33,209 bases of DNA from an uncultured Lachnospiraceae bacterium. GTDB taxonomy: Bacteria > Bacillota > Clostridia > Lachnospirales > Lachnospiraceae. The position numbers and the translations under genes are program-made. Position 1 is the first letter of the stretch, and each line of letters begins with the position of its first letter. The notes under the pieces are model-generated. The model saw only the letters and a program-made list of their open reading frames with translations, searched no databases and was not told the origin of the DNA. The DNA is taken from NCBI GenBank assembly GCA_934320895.1, contig CAKRFY010000033.1:1-33209 (forward strand), in the 5' to 3' direction. Below, one piece after another: positions 1 through 8,027 of the stretch.

Positions 1-1
1 A

Positions 2-88
2 CTTGGAATGATGAAAGAGCTTACTTTTGGCAATGAGGAAACAAAAAATGCAGTGAACGAGCTTATCAAAGTGCTTGGGGAGGTGTGA
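2..88 (+). CDS. hsdM: HsdM type I DNA methyltransferase, C-terminal tail (partial)
   Basis: Only the last 28 codons are in the window, read in frame from base 2 to a TGA at 86-88; the gene begins outside. The visible peptide ends in LIKVLGEV and has no diagnostic motif. The assignment comes from position: it lies directly upstream of a full hsdS, and its stop overlaps the hsdS ribosome-binding region, as in coupled hsdM-hsdS operons. HsdM would be the N6-adenine methylase subunit that joins HsdS in the modification complex. The family call is inference from context. Confidence 0.6.
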   Translation, partial: LGMMKELTFGNEETKNAVNELIKVLGEV

Positions 89-90
89 TT

Positions 91-1353
91 ATGGCGAAAA
101 AACCGAATATTAGGTTCGCAGGGTTTGAGGACGATTGGGAACAGCGTAAGCTGGGGAAGATAATGGTTAGTTTGCAGAATAATACACTTTCGAGAGCTAA
201 CTTATCGAATGAAACAGGGATTGCAAAGAATGTTCATTATGGTGATGTGCTTATCAAGTTTGGAGAAGTTTTAGATGTAAGCGAAGAGAGCCTTCCGATG
301 ATTTCGGATGAAGGTGTACTGACTAAATATAAAGCTTCATTTTTGCAGAATGGAGATGTAATTGTTGCAGACACAGCAGAGGATTCAACTGTTGGAAAAT
401 GCTGTGAAATAGCTGGATTGAATGATGAAGTTGTGTTGTCTGGATTACATACTATTCCATATAGACCTATAGAAAAATTTGCTTCTGGATATTTGGGATA
501 TTATCTAAATTCCAGTGCTTTTCATAAACAGTTGATACCTTTAATGCAGGGAATTAAAGTTACATCAATTTCAAAATCTGCTATGCAGGATACAGATATT
601 GTTTATCCTAAATCATTGGAAGAGCAGGGCAAAATTGGCAACTTTTTTCAGTTCATAGACCACCTTATCACTCTTCATCAGCGAAAGTGTGACGAGTTGA
701 AAAAAGTAAAAAAATTTATGCTTCAAAAAATGTTTCCGAAAAAAGGAGAGAAAAATCCGGAAATCAGATTTGATGGATTTACGAACGATTGGGAACAGCG
801 TAAGTTGTCGGACATAGCAGATGTTAGGGATGGGACACATGCCTCTCCGAAGTATATTAGCGAAGGACATCCGCTTGTGACATCGAAAAATGTTAAAGAT
901 GGTTTCGTGAATTATGATGATATTCAATATATATCAGATGAGGATTTTGATGAGATAAATAAGCGCTCAAAAGTGGATGTTAATGATATTCTTATGGGCA
1001 TGATTGGAACTATTGGAAATATAGCTTTAATCCGTAAAGAGCCTGATTTTGCGATAAAAAATGTTGCTTTGATCAAGGATACCAAGAAGATTAATTACTT
1101 GTACCTTTATCATTTTTTACAATCCAATAGCACGACAAAGCAACTTACTAATTCGATGGATGGCGGTACACAAAAATTTATTGCATTAGGTAATATAAGG
1201 AACCTTGATGTCGATATCCCAAGTAATGAAGAACAGGCAAAGTTGGGACAGTATTTTGAGAACCTCGAACACCTCATCACTCTTCATCAACGAAAGTGCG
1301 AAGAATTAAAAAATGTCAAAAAATATATGTTACAAAATATGTTTGCAAAATGA
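91..1353 (+). CDS. hsdS: HsdS, type I restriction-modification specificity subunit
   Basis: DNA-recognition subunit of a type I restriction-modification complex, 420 aa. It has the two-fold layout of the family. Target recognition domain 1 follows a conserved DDWEQRKLG segment near residue 12, then a helical spacer with DHLITLHQRK and KKFMLQKMF; domain 2 follows NDWEQRKLS near residue 230, then EHLITLHQRK and KKYMLQNMF at the C-terminus. The ATG at 91 is preferred over the GTG at 85 because GGGAGG at 78-83 is well spaced from it. It is coupled to the upstream hsdM tail. The two domains differ strongly from each other, so a bipartite target is expected. A third cassette with the same border motifs lies at 3668-4252. 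Family identity is secure; the DNA target cannot be read from sequence. Confidence 0.95.
   Translation: MAKKPNIRFAGFEDDWEQRKLGKIMVSLQNNTLSRANLSNETGIAKNVHYGDVLIKFGEVLDVSEESLPMISDEGVLTKYKASFLQNGDVIVADTAEDSTVGKCCEIAGLNDEVVLSGLHTIPYRPIEKFASGYLGYYLNSSAFHKQLIPLMQGIKVTSISKSAMQDTDIVYPKSLEEQGKIGNFFQFIDHLITLHQRKCDELKKVKKFMLQKMFPKKGEKNPEIRFDGFTNDWEQRKLSDIADVRDGTHASPKYISEGHPLVTSKNVKDGFVNYDDIQYISDEDFDEINKRSKVDVNDILMGMIGTIGNIALIRKEPDFAIKNVALIKDTKKINYLYLYHFLQSNSTTKQLTNSMDGGTQKFIALGNIRNLDVDIPSNEEQAKLGQYFENLEHLITLHQRKCEELKNVKKYMLQNMFAK
135..156 (+). repeat. hsdS conserved-region repeat, copy 1
   Basis: This 22-base stretch encodes the WEQRKLG border in front of the first recognition domain. It is identical to 3679-3700 in front of the orphan cassette. 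A 20-base part of the same region (131-150) recurs exactly at 785-804 in front of the second domain. Such identical borders are suitable substrates for homologous exchange of recognition domains. Confidence 0.85.
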
Positions 1354-1422
1354 GAGTGATAAAAGTAACGGAAGTAATTAGTGCATTATTTTGAATTGTA
1401 ATACAGAAAGTGAGGTAAAATC

Positions 1423-1896
1423 ATGGAGATAATTTGTTTTCACAATCCTGATGAGGAAAATGGTTATTTAAGTAATTGGTTTCATTCAGATTTTTCTATT
1501 GATAGAATTGAATTTTCATCGATGGAGCAGTACATGATGTATAAAAAAGCTGTTTGTTTTTCTGATAAAAAAATAGCAGAAGAAATTCTTTCAATAAATG
1601 ATGTTGCAGAAATTAAAAGATTAGGACGGCAGATTTCAAATTATAATGATAATATTTGGAATGGAATGAGACAGATTATTGTGTATGAGGGACTTTTGGC
1701 AAAATTTTCTCAGAATTATTCACTTAAAAAGATGTTAAAAAACACAGGTGATACAATGCTGGCGGAATGTGCCGTAAGAGACAAAATATGGGGGATAGGA
1801 TTGTCTATGAGCGACCCTAAAAGATTAAATATTGACGAGTGGAGAGGTCAAAATCTGCTTGGATATGCACTGATGCAGGTTAGGGAGAAATTATAG
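1423..1896 (+). CDS. NADAR (YbiA/DUF1768) domain protein
   Basis: A 157-aa single-domain protein of the NADAR/YbiA family. Visible family features are the N-terminal FHNPDEENGYLSNW segment, the SSMEQYMMYKKA block with its conserved Glu near residue 35, and the late DKIWGIGL block. Known members act as N-glycosidases on riboflavin intermediates (YbiA-type) or remove ADP-ribose from nucleobases. Some protect DNA from ADP-ribosyltransferase toxins or are found with antiviral systems. No riboflavin gene and no recognisable DarT toxin is visible here; the gene sits between hsdS and a nuclease gene in a restriction locus, so a defence-linked role is inferred. GTGAGG upstream gives a normal ribosome site for the ATG at 1423. 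Confidence 0.85.
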   Translation: MEIICFHNPDEENGYLSNWFHSDFSIDRIEFSSMEQYMMYKKAVCFSDKKIAEEILSINDVAEIKRLGRQISNYNDNIWNGMRQIIVYEGLLAKFSQNYSLKKMLKNTGDTMLAECAVRDKIWGIGLSMSDPKRLNIDEWRGQNLLGYALMQVREKL

Positions 1897-1965
1897 TAGA
1901 ATGAAAAGCAGGAAACTCTTAATCTATATTAGGGTATAAATGTTTTCACGGAGAGGAGCATTTTT

Positions 1966-3657
1966 ATGACTGAAAAGATTGGAATAGGAATACAAGAATT
2001 TGATGAAATCAGAGAGGGTAAATGTTTTTACATAGATAAGACATATTTTATTCGTGAATGGTGGGAGAGCAAAGATAAGGCAACACTTATTTTCCGTCCG
2101 AGACGATTTGGGAAAACTCTTAATATGAGTATGCTTAAACAGTTTTTTTCAGTGGATTATAAAGATAGAGAGGATTTATTTGAGGGACTTTCAATATGGG
2201 AGGAAAAAGAGTACAGGCAGTTGCAGGGAACATATCCTGTGATTAGTCTGTCATTTGCGAATATAAAAGAAAAAAATTTTCCGATGACAAGAAAGAAAAT
2301 ATGTCAACTGATTACAAAACTTTATGAAGAATATTCATTTCTTTTGTTTGCCGGTTTTCTGGGCGAGGCGGATAAAAGATATTTTAGGCGGGTCTCGGAA
2401 AATATGGATGACAGTGATGCTTCTTTGTCTTTGTATCAGTTATCAGACTACTTGTATCGTTATTATGGTAAAAAAGTAATAATTCTTCTTGATGAATATG
2501 ATACGCCTATGCAGGAGGCCTATGTAAATGGATTTTGGGATGAGTTGGCTTCATTTACAAGAAGTCTGTTTAATTCTACATTTAAAACTAATCCATATCT
2601 TGAAAGAGCGATAATGACAGGAATAACAAGAGTGAGTAAGGAGTCGGTTTTTTCTGATTTAAACAATCTTGAGGTGGTTACAACAACATCAAACAAATAT
2701 ATGACGGCTTTTGGTTTTACTGAGGAAGAAGTATTTAATTCGCTTGAAAAATTTGGATATGGGGATAAAAAAGAAGAAATTAAAAAATGGTATGATGGAT
2801 TTGTGTTTGGAAAAATAGCAGATATTTATAATCCGTGGTCTATTTTAAACTTTCTGGATAAAGGAAAGATAGATACATATTGGGCAAATACCAGTAGTAA
2901 TGGATTGGTAAGTAAACTTGTAAGAGAAGGAGATGCAGATTTAAAATCCGTTTTTGAAGAATTGTTAAAAGGCAAAAATATATTGTGTCCTATTGATGAG
3001 CAGATAGTATATAATCAACTGGATGATGATTCGGAAGCAGTCTGGAGTCTTTTGCTAGCAAGTGGTTATTTGAAAGTAGTTTCTATTGAAAAAAAAGTAG
3101 TTGGAAAGAGACAACTGTATGAACTTTCACTGACAAATATGGAAGTCCTGGATATGTTTTATGATATGGTGAGAGGTTGGTTCAAAAAGTCAGCAGGAAA
3201 CTATAATGCGTTTGTAAAAGCATTGTTAATTAATGATGTTGAAGCAATGAATGAGTATATGAATGTGATTTCTGAGGAAGTATTCAGCAATTTTGATGTT
3301 GGAACAAAACCTTCAAAATTACAGCCGGAGAGATTTTACCATGGGTTTGTATTGGGGCTGCTTGTTGATTTGGCAGAGGACTATATTGTGACTTCAAATC
3401 GTGAGAGTGGTTTTGGGCGGTATGATGTAATGATAGAGCCAAAAGATAGGAGTAAAGAGGCTTTTATTTTGGAGTTTAAAGTCTATAATCCAAAAAAGGA
3501 AGACTCTCTGGAAGAAACTGTAGAAAATGCTCTTATACAGATTGAAGAAAAGCAGTATGAGACAAATCTGAGTGCAAAAGGAATACCAATAGATAATATT
3601 AAAAAGTATGGTTTCGCATTTAAGGGCAAAAAGGTTCTGATAGGGTGCAGGGGTTAA
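1966..3657 (+). CDS. AAA-ATPase-like protein with C-terminal PD-(D/E)XK nuclease domain
   Basis: 563 aa with the architecture of the AAA-ATPase_like plus PDDEXK_9 family, common in multiple copies in Bacteroidetes and Lachnospiraceae. The N-terminus has the family segment CFYIDKTYFI and a divergent P-loop, FRPRRFGKT (residues 43-51). The Walker B is ILLDEYD (D176, E177). Near the C-terminus, YDVMI (D487) followed by ILEFK (E503, K505) matches the D...ExK nuclease core. The role of the family is unproven; nuclease activity is predicted from motifs only. The stop codon lies 10 bases before the orphan hsdS cassette, so this gene separates hsdS from its spare cassette. The ATG at 1966 has GAGAGGAG upstream. 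Confidence 0.88.
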   Translation: MTEKIGIGIQEFDEIREGKCFYIDKTYFIREWWESKDKATLIFRPRRFGKTLNMSMLKQFFSVDYKDREDLFEGLSIWEEKEYRQLQGTYPVISLSFANIKEKNFPMTRKKICQLITKLYEEYSFLLFAGFLGEADKRYFRRVSENMDDSDASLSLYQLSDYLYRYYGKKVIILLDEYDTPMQEAYVNGFWDELASFTRSLFNSTFKTNPYLERAIMTGITRVSKESVFSDLNNLEVVTTTSNKYMTAFGFTEEEVFNSLEKFGYGDKKEEIKKWYDGFVFGKIADIYNPWSILNFLDKGKIDTYWANTSSNGLVSKLVREGDADLKSVFEELLKGKNILCPIDEQIVYNQLDDDSEAVWSLLLASGYLKVVSIEKKVVGKRQLYELSLTNMEVLDMFYDMVRGWFKKSAGNYNAFVKALLINDVEAMNEYMNVISEEVFSNFDVGTKPSKLQPERFYHGFVLGLLVDLAEDYIVTSNRESGFGRYDVMIEPKDRSKEAFILEFKVYNPKKEDSLEETVENALIQIEEKQYETNLSAKGIPIDNIKKYGFAFKGKKVLIGCRG

Positions 3658-3667
3658 ATAAGGATGA

Positions 3668-4252
3668 GATACTTTAACTTGGGAACAGCGTAAGCTGGGG
3701 GAGGTATGTGTAAGAGTAACCAGAAAAAACAAGAATAATGAATCTGATTTGCCACTTACAATAGCATCACAATATGGCTTGATTGACCAGAGAGACTTTT
3801 TTAATAAAGTTATTGCAGCCAAAGATATGAGTAATTATTACCTTTTGAAAAAAGGTGAATTTGCATATAATAAAAGTTATTCTAAAGGATTTGATTATGG
3901 TTCGATTAAGCGGTTAAATGTTTATGAACAGGGCTGTTTATCGACATTGTATATTTGTTTTTCTATTGAAACGGATGAAGTTGATTCAGACTATTTGGAG
4001 TGTTTTTTTGACACATTAAGTTGGTATCATGATGTGCCTGCAATATGTGCTGAGGGAGCAAGAAATCATGGTCTATTAAATGTAGATGTAAAAGCTTTTT
4101 TTAAAGATGTTAATATTGAGATGCCATCGCAAATTCAGGAACAAAGAAAAATATCGGTGTTTATCAATACCCTCGACCACCTCATCACACTTCATCAGTG
4201 TAAGTGTAAAAGTTGTAAAAAGTATTATAAATGCACAAGAAAATTAAAATGA
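3668..4252 (+). pseudogene. Orphan HsdS target-recognition cassette (no start codon, damaged 3' end)
   Basis: Reading from 3668 in the frame that ends at 4252 gives a peptide beginning ...TWEQRKLGEV, the same border that precedes both recognition domains of the upstream hsdS. It continues through a third, different domain and ends with a conserved spacer, NTLDHLITLHQ. A stop (3665-3667) lies just upstream and there is no plausible ATG with a ribosome site, so it is not a stand-alone gene. After LHQ the reading diverges into a Cys/Lys-rich tail where the other two copies read RKC.EL..VKK.ML; a shifted frame restores M..K..M residues, so a small indel near 4200-4230 is likely. It is best described as a silent half-hsdS. 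A decayed leftover is the alternative. Confidence 0.85.
3679..3700 (+). repeat. hsdS conserved-region repeat, copy 3
   Basis: Exact 22-base match to 135-156 inside hsdS, at the front border of the orphan cassette. The rear border also has matching sequence: a segment coding for HLITLHQ occurs near 661-690, 1270-1295 and 4178-4198. Confidence 0.85.
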
Positions 4253-4263
4253 TTGGTATCTTA

Positions 4264-4291
4264 TTGAAGAAAAATTTATATTTGTTATAAT
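4264..4291 (+). promoter_or_regulatory. Candidate promoter before the short Rpn-like ORF
   Basis: TTGAAG (4264-4269) and a perfect TATAAT (4286-4291) are separated by 16 bases. It lies 52 bases before the ATG at 4343. The -35 is weak, so this is a moderate candidate. Confidence 0.45.
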
Positions 4292-4342
4292 AAATATAAG
4301 AGTAACAGACAATAAATTTTATTTGTAAAGGTTGTATCTATT

Positions 4343-4573
4343 ATGTTGGCTATGTATGATGAGAAAGAAATATTGCGTGAGTATATAGAGTATGAAAAAT
4401 ATCATGCAGCAAAAAAAGCAGAAAAATTGGGTGAGAGAAATGGCGAAAAAAAGAATGCAATAAAAATGATAAAAGCAGGGAAGTTATCAATAGAGGATAT
4501 ACCGCAGTTTTTTACAAGTCTGACACCAGAGGATATAAAAGAAATAGAAAATGAGTTGATGCAGACAGTGTAA
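4343..4573 (+). CDS. Short Rpn/PD-(D/E)XK-transposase C-terminal-like protein (probable fragment)
   Basis: 76 aa, charged and helical, with EYIEYEKYHAAKKAEKLGER followed by NAIKMIKAGKLSIEDI. That pattern resembles the C-terminal tail of Rpn-family recombination-promoting nucleases (PD-(D/E)XK transposase-like proteins), where an E/K-rich helix precedes a small helical module. The nuclease domain itself, normally about 200 residues upstream, is absent: a stop lies in frame at 4313-4315. The ORF has its own promoter candidate and a terminator hairpin just after it, so it may still be expressed. It could be a decay product or an independent small protein. The family call rests on memory of the tail pattern and is tentative. 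Confidence 0.45.
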   Translation: MLAMYDEKEILREYIEYEKYHAAKKAEKLGERNGEKKNAIKMIKAGKLSIEDIPQFFTSLTPEDIKEIENELMQTV

Positions 4574-4592
4574 TATATATGAGGTGTAAAAT

Positions 4593-4637
4593 AAGGCTGT
4601 GTTTTACAGATTTATATTTGCTAAAGCACAGCTTTTA
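4593..4637 (+). terminator. Hairpin terminator after the short ORF
   Basis: The left arm (4593-4606, AAGGCTGTGTTTTA) pairs with the right arm (4621-4636, CTAAAGCACAGCTTTT), allowing a few mismatches. The right arm ends in a T run. It separates the short ORF from hsdR. Confidence 0.65.
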
Positions 4638-4676
4638 TTGAATAGGAAAATGCTCGCAGTGTAGTGTTACACCACT

Positions 4677-4698
4677 AAGAATTGCTTTAGCAATTCTT
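4677..4698. repeat. Perfect 9-bp stem palindrome upstream of hsdR
   Basis: AAGAATTGC (4677-4685), a TTTA loop, and GCAATTCTT (4690-4698) form a perfect stem. A second small stem, GTGTA/TACAC, lies immediately before it near 4660-4673. The role is unknown: it may be a processing hairpin or a short dispersed element. Confidence 0.6.
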
Positions 4699-4776
4699 GC
4701 AGAGTAAAACGCTGGTTTTGATTTTTTATTTGGAAATAAGATTTTTTGATATATTAAAATACGAGAGGAAGAAGTT

Positions 4777-7731
4777 ATGGCGGAATTAGAGGCGGTTATA
4801 GAAAAACGATTGATCGAGCAGCTTTGCACGGGAGAGTCTCAGTGGACATATAGGCCGGATATAAGAACGGAAGAACAGTTATGGGACAATTTCAAATATA
4901 TATTAGAACAGAATAATAAGGCTAAATTAAATGATGAACCGCTTAGTGATTCTGAGTTTGCGAAGATAAAAAATGATCTTTCTCATGCCTCCTTTTATGA
5001 TGCTGCCAAATGGCTTGTGGGTGAGAATGGAAAGGTTTATGTTCATGTTCAGCGTGGTAATGATGTATTGCATCTGCTCGTTATGAATAATGAACATGTT
5101 GCCGGTGGAACAAGTGTGTACGAGGTGATAAATCAGTATCAGGCATTTGCAGCGGATGATGAAGAAACAAGGGATAGAAGATTTGATGTGACTTTACTTA
5201 TAAATGGAATCCCTATGATTCATATTGAGTTAAAAAATAAAAATCATGCTTATATGGATGGATTTCGCCAGATTAAAAAGTATATTAGTGAAGGTAAGTT
5301 TCATGGAATTTATTCTAATATCCAGATGTTTGTTGTTAGTAATGCAGTAGATACTAAATATTTTTCAGCGGCAAGAGACACAGAATTAAATAAAAAGTTT
5401 ATAACAGGATGGATTGATGAAAAGAATGTGCCAGTGTGTGATTATCTGGATTTTGCAAGTTCGGTGTTAAAAATTCCAGCAGCACATGAGATGGTGACAA
5501 AATATACGGTACTTGATAATGATAAACAGAAACTTCTTATTCTCAGACCTTATCAGATTCATGCAATAAGGGCGATGCGTGATGCATCAAAGAATGGAAT
5601 TTCAGGTTTTATATGGCATACTACAGGTTCAGGAAAAACCATGACTTCATATAAAGCGACCAGAAATCTTTTGATGGATATTCCTTCGATTGAAAAAACA
5701 ATATTTCTCATTGACAGAAAAGACCTTGATATGCAGACAAAGATGGCTTTTCAGTCTTATGCGGATAATGACACGATTGATGTTGACGACACAGAGTATG
5801 TAGATACGCTTATAAAGAAATTGTCAGATGGAAACCGTCAGATGATAGTGACTACAAGACAGAAGATGCAGACTATGGTTAATAAGCGTTTGAAAGAGGG
5901 AACAAAAGAGTATGAGAGGATAAAAAAATTAAAGGTTGCCTTTGTGGTAGATGAATGTCATCGTGCAGTTACGCCTGAAACTAAAAGGATTTTAGAACGA
6001 TTTTTTGTAAATTCCCTGTGGTATGGTTTTACGGGAACTCCTATTTTTAAAGAGAATGGCTATGAGAGAAAAGGAGATCTTCCGCAGACTACAGAAGAGT
6101 TGTACGGAAAGCTTCTTCACAGTTATACGATCAAAGAGGCTATACATGATGAAGCTGTACTTGGATTTATGGTTGAAACTCTTGGATATAAGGATAGAGA
6201 TGTCGATGAATCCGTGTATGAGGATAAAAAGCACATGAGAAGTGTACTTAATGTTATATTGAACCAATCATATACAAAGTTTGGTATGGAAAGGGGAAAA
6301 GGCAGAAGCTATGAGGCAATATTGACTGTAAAGTCAATTGCTATAGCTCAAAAGTATTATGATCTGCTTAACGAAATCAAGCAGGGAAAAGATGAATTAA
6401 AAATATGTGAAAAAGTAAAAAAAGCATTACCAGATTTTCCTAAATTTGCAATTACATATTCAGTGTCCGAAAATGAAGAATCATCAAAAGTAAATCAGGA
6501 TAAGATGCAAAAATCACTTGATGATTATAATCAAATGTTTGGAACAAGTTTTAAGGTTGAGGGTATTAGTGCATATAATGCAAACCTTAATGACCGTCTT
6601 GCGAGAAAGGAAAAGAGGTATTTGGAGAGAAGTCAGCAGCTTGACCTTGTAATAGTTGTCAACAGACTTCTTACCGGATTTGATGCACCATGTCTGTCAA
6701 CAATTTTTATTGACAGACAGCCTATGAAACCCCAGGAGATTATACAGGCTTTTTCAAGAACAAACAGACTTTTTGATGATACGAAGCAATATGGACAGGT
6801 TGTTACATTTCAGTCGCCAAATGAATTTAAAGAGGCGATTGATCATGCACTAAAGATGTATTCGCTTGGAGGCGATGGAGAGACTCTTGCTGAGGATTTA
6901 GAGGATGTTAAAAAGTCATTTTCAATTTCAATAAAGGCTATTCATGGCCTGGCAAGGAAACCTGAGGATATAGCTTTATTATCTAAAAAACAGAAAAAAT
7001 CATTTGTCAAACTGTTTCGTGATCTGGATCATGATTTTGCTCATTTAAAAGCATTTTCTTCATATGATGATAAAATGTTGTCAGATTTTGAGTTTTCAGA
7101 AGATGAATATGAAGATTATGCGGCAATGTATAAAAATGTGATGGAAGAGCTTAGAAACACTGATGATGGCGAAGAAGATGATGATGATGTGGTATTAGAT
7201 GATTATGATCTGGTAGCATACAATAAACTTCGTATTGATTTTGATTATATTATGGAATTATTGCAGGGGGTTATAGAGTCAATCAATCAAAACAAAGATG
7301 GTTTTACGCAGTCAGATTTTGAAACTAAGATAAGCGAGATAAGAGAAATGGTTGACGAATTTTCTAAGGATAACTTAAAAATTGGTGAAATGCTGCATCT
7401 GCTTATTACTGATATTGAAAATGACAGGGAAAAATATCTGGGGCAGGATGTATCTGTGATTTTCAATAAAATGCGTTCAGATGTTATTGACAAGGAGATT
7501 GATGATTTTACAAATAGGTGGTTTTTAAACAGGGAAGATGTAAAATTCGGGGCATACCATTATAAAAACGGAAAGCCGGAGAATGAAAGTGTTTTAAAAG
7601 AAAATGCACAGTATACAACATACAGGGAAACAGTTGAAGATCCAATATCGCCAAAGTTTAAATTTAATAAAACGATGATTAAAGAGTTCAGCGACGATTT
7701 GATGGACAAAATTTTTCCGCTACTTAAATAA
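4777..7731 (+). CDS. hsdR: HsdR, type I restriction enzyme endonuclease/translocase subunit
   Basis: 984 aa motor and nuclease subunit of the type I restriction complex; it translocates DNA using ATP and cuts unmodified DNA. The N-terminal endonuclease core is FDVTLL (D137) followed by HIELK (E151, K153). Helicase motifs follow: RPYQIHAI (Q-type), TTGSGKT (K287, Walker A), VVDECHR (D392/E393, Walker B) and GFTGTP near residue 420. Late motif FSRTNR is motif VI-like. The C-terminal part is rich in Asp/Glu and helical, as expected for the HsdM-contacting region. GAGAGGAAG precedes the ATG. It lies downstream of the accessory genes, behind a terminator, so it probably has its own promoter. The full length suggests an intact enzyme. 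Confidence 0.96.
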   Translation: MAELEAVIEKRLIEQLCTGESQWTYRPDIRTEEQLWDNFKYILEQNNKAKLNDEPLSDSEFAKIKNDLSHASFYDAAKWLVGENGKVYVHVQRGNDVLHLLVMNNEHVAGGTSVYEVINQYQAFAADDEETRDRRFDVTLLINGIPMIHIELKNKNHAYMDGFRQIKKYISEGKFHGIYSNIQMFVVSNAVDTKYFSAARDTELNKKFITGWIDEKNVPVCDYLDFASSVLKIPAAHEMVTKYTVLDNDKQKLLILRPYQIHAIRAMRDASKNGISGFIWHTTGSGKTMTSYKATRNLLMDIPSIEKTIFLIDRKDLDMQTKMAFQSYADNDTIDVDDTEYVDTLIKKLSDGNRQMIVTTRQKMQTMVNKRLKEGTKEYERIKKLKVAFVVDECHRAVTPETKRILERFFVNSLWYGFTGTPIFKENGYERKGDLPQTTEELYGKLLHSYTIKEAIHDEAVLGFMVETLGYKDRDVDESVYEDKKHMRSVLNVILNQSYTKFGMERGKGRSYEAILTVKSIAIAQKYYDLLNEIKQGKDELKICEKVKKALPDFPKFAITYSVSENEESSKVNQDKMQKSLDDYNQMFGTSFKVEGISAYNANLNDRLARKEKRYLERSQQLDLVIVVNRLLTGFDAPCLSTIFIDRQPMKPQEIIQAFSRTNRLFDDTKQYGQVVTFQSPNEFKEAIDHALKMYSLGGDGETLAEDLEDVKKSFSISIKAIHGLARKPEDIALLSKKQKKSFVKLFRDLDHDFAHLKAFSSYDDKMLSDFEFSEDEYEDYAAMYKNVMEELRNTDDGEEDDDDVVLDDYDLVAYNKLRIDFDYIMELLQGVIESINQNKDGFTQSDFETKISEIREMVDEFSKDNLKIGEMLHLLITDIENDREKYLGQDVSVIFNKMRSDVIDKEIDDFTNRWFLNREDVKFGAYHYKNGKPENESVLKENAQYTTYRETVEDPISPKFKFNKTMIKEFSDDLMDKIFPLLK

Positions 7732-7760
7732 GTTTAACATTTTGACTAACAGTTCAGCCT

Positions 7761-7817
7761 AAAAAGATAATTGGCAATCGCTGAGCGTGCTCATTGTATT
7801 GTCAATTATCTTTTTAT
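7761..7817 (+). terminator. Strong intrinsic terminator after hsdR
   Basis: An 18-base left arm (7761-7778, starting AAAAAGATAATTG) pairs almost perfectly with 7798-7815 (ending AATTATCTTTTT). There is a 19-base loop and the arm ends in T residues. The A/T symmetry would let it work in both directions. Confidence 0.88.
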
Positions 7818-7939
7818 AGTGCAAGTAAGTTTATTTAGGTCGATTATCAATAGAAAGAAGTACACGCTGTTTTATTCTAATATAAGTGTTCACGTACCAT
7901 ATGTCATTACAATTTTTGGATATATCTGTAAAAAAATGG

Positions 7940-7968
7940 TTGCAATCTGAAAACGGTTGTGCTATACT
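7940..7968 (+). promoter_or_regulatory. amtB operon promoter
   Basis: TTGCAA (7940-7945) and TATACT (7963-7968) are separated by exactly 17 bases, a good SigA-type promoter. Transcription would start near 7975, just before or at the leader hairpins. The spacer contains AAACGGTTGTG (7951-7961), repeated nearly exactly as AAACGGCTGTG at 8063-8073. This is the only well-formed promoter seen in the 414-base gap before amtB. Confidence 0.72.
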
Positions 7969-7970
7969 GC

Positions 7971-8027
7971 AAAGCATGACGAAGGTGTCTAAAGCTTGAA
8001 AAAGCTCTAGGCATCTTTTTGTTTTTT
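7971..8027 (+). promoter_or_regulatory. amtB leader: terminator with competing antiterminator hairpin
   Basis: A terminator hairpin joins 7982-7997 to 8002-8017 with a GAAA loop: 16 positions with one mismatch and two G-U pairs. T-rich DNA follows (8016-8027). Its left arm can alternatively join an upstream segment: AAGC (7972-7975) with GCTT (7994-7997), and GAC (7978-7980) with GTC (7987-7989), closing a six-base loop GAAGGT. The two folds exclude each other. This is what a transcription attenuator looks like, placed about 120 bases before amtB. ANTAR-type antiterminators act on hexaloop hairpins, but the loop here lacks their usual first A, so the trans-acting factor is not identified. Confidence 0.6.

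Noticed and set aside
131..804. CRISPR-like direct repeats
   Set aside because: The repeats are part of coding sequence for the hsdS border motifs and are hundreds of bases apart; no regular spacer array exists in the window.
613..927. 104-aa minus-strand ORF inside hsdS
   Set aside because: Antisense to a well-supported hsdS frame, no ribosome site, Phe/Lys-rich as expected for a shadow of A/T-rich coding DNA.
3394..3822. 142-aa minus-strand ORF over the end of the AAA/nuclease gene and the hsdS cassette
   Set aside because: It spans two real plus-strand coding segments and has a Phe/Leu/Ser-rich composition with no family motif.
7946..7962. CcpA cre site in the amtB promoter spacer
   Set aside because: The TGAAAACGG half is cre-like but the second half does not complete the palindrome.
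7971..8020. Assigning the amtB leader to a classical ANTAR (EutV/NasR) target
   Set aside because: Only one short hexaloop hairpin is clear, and its loop (GAAGGT) lacks the usual first A. Kept only as a generic attenuator.
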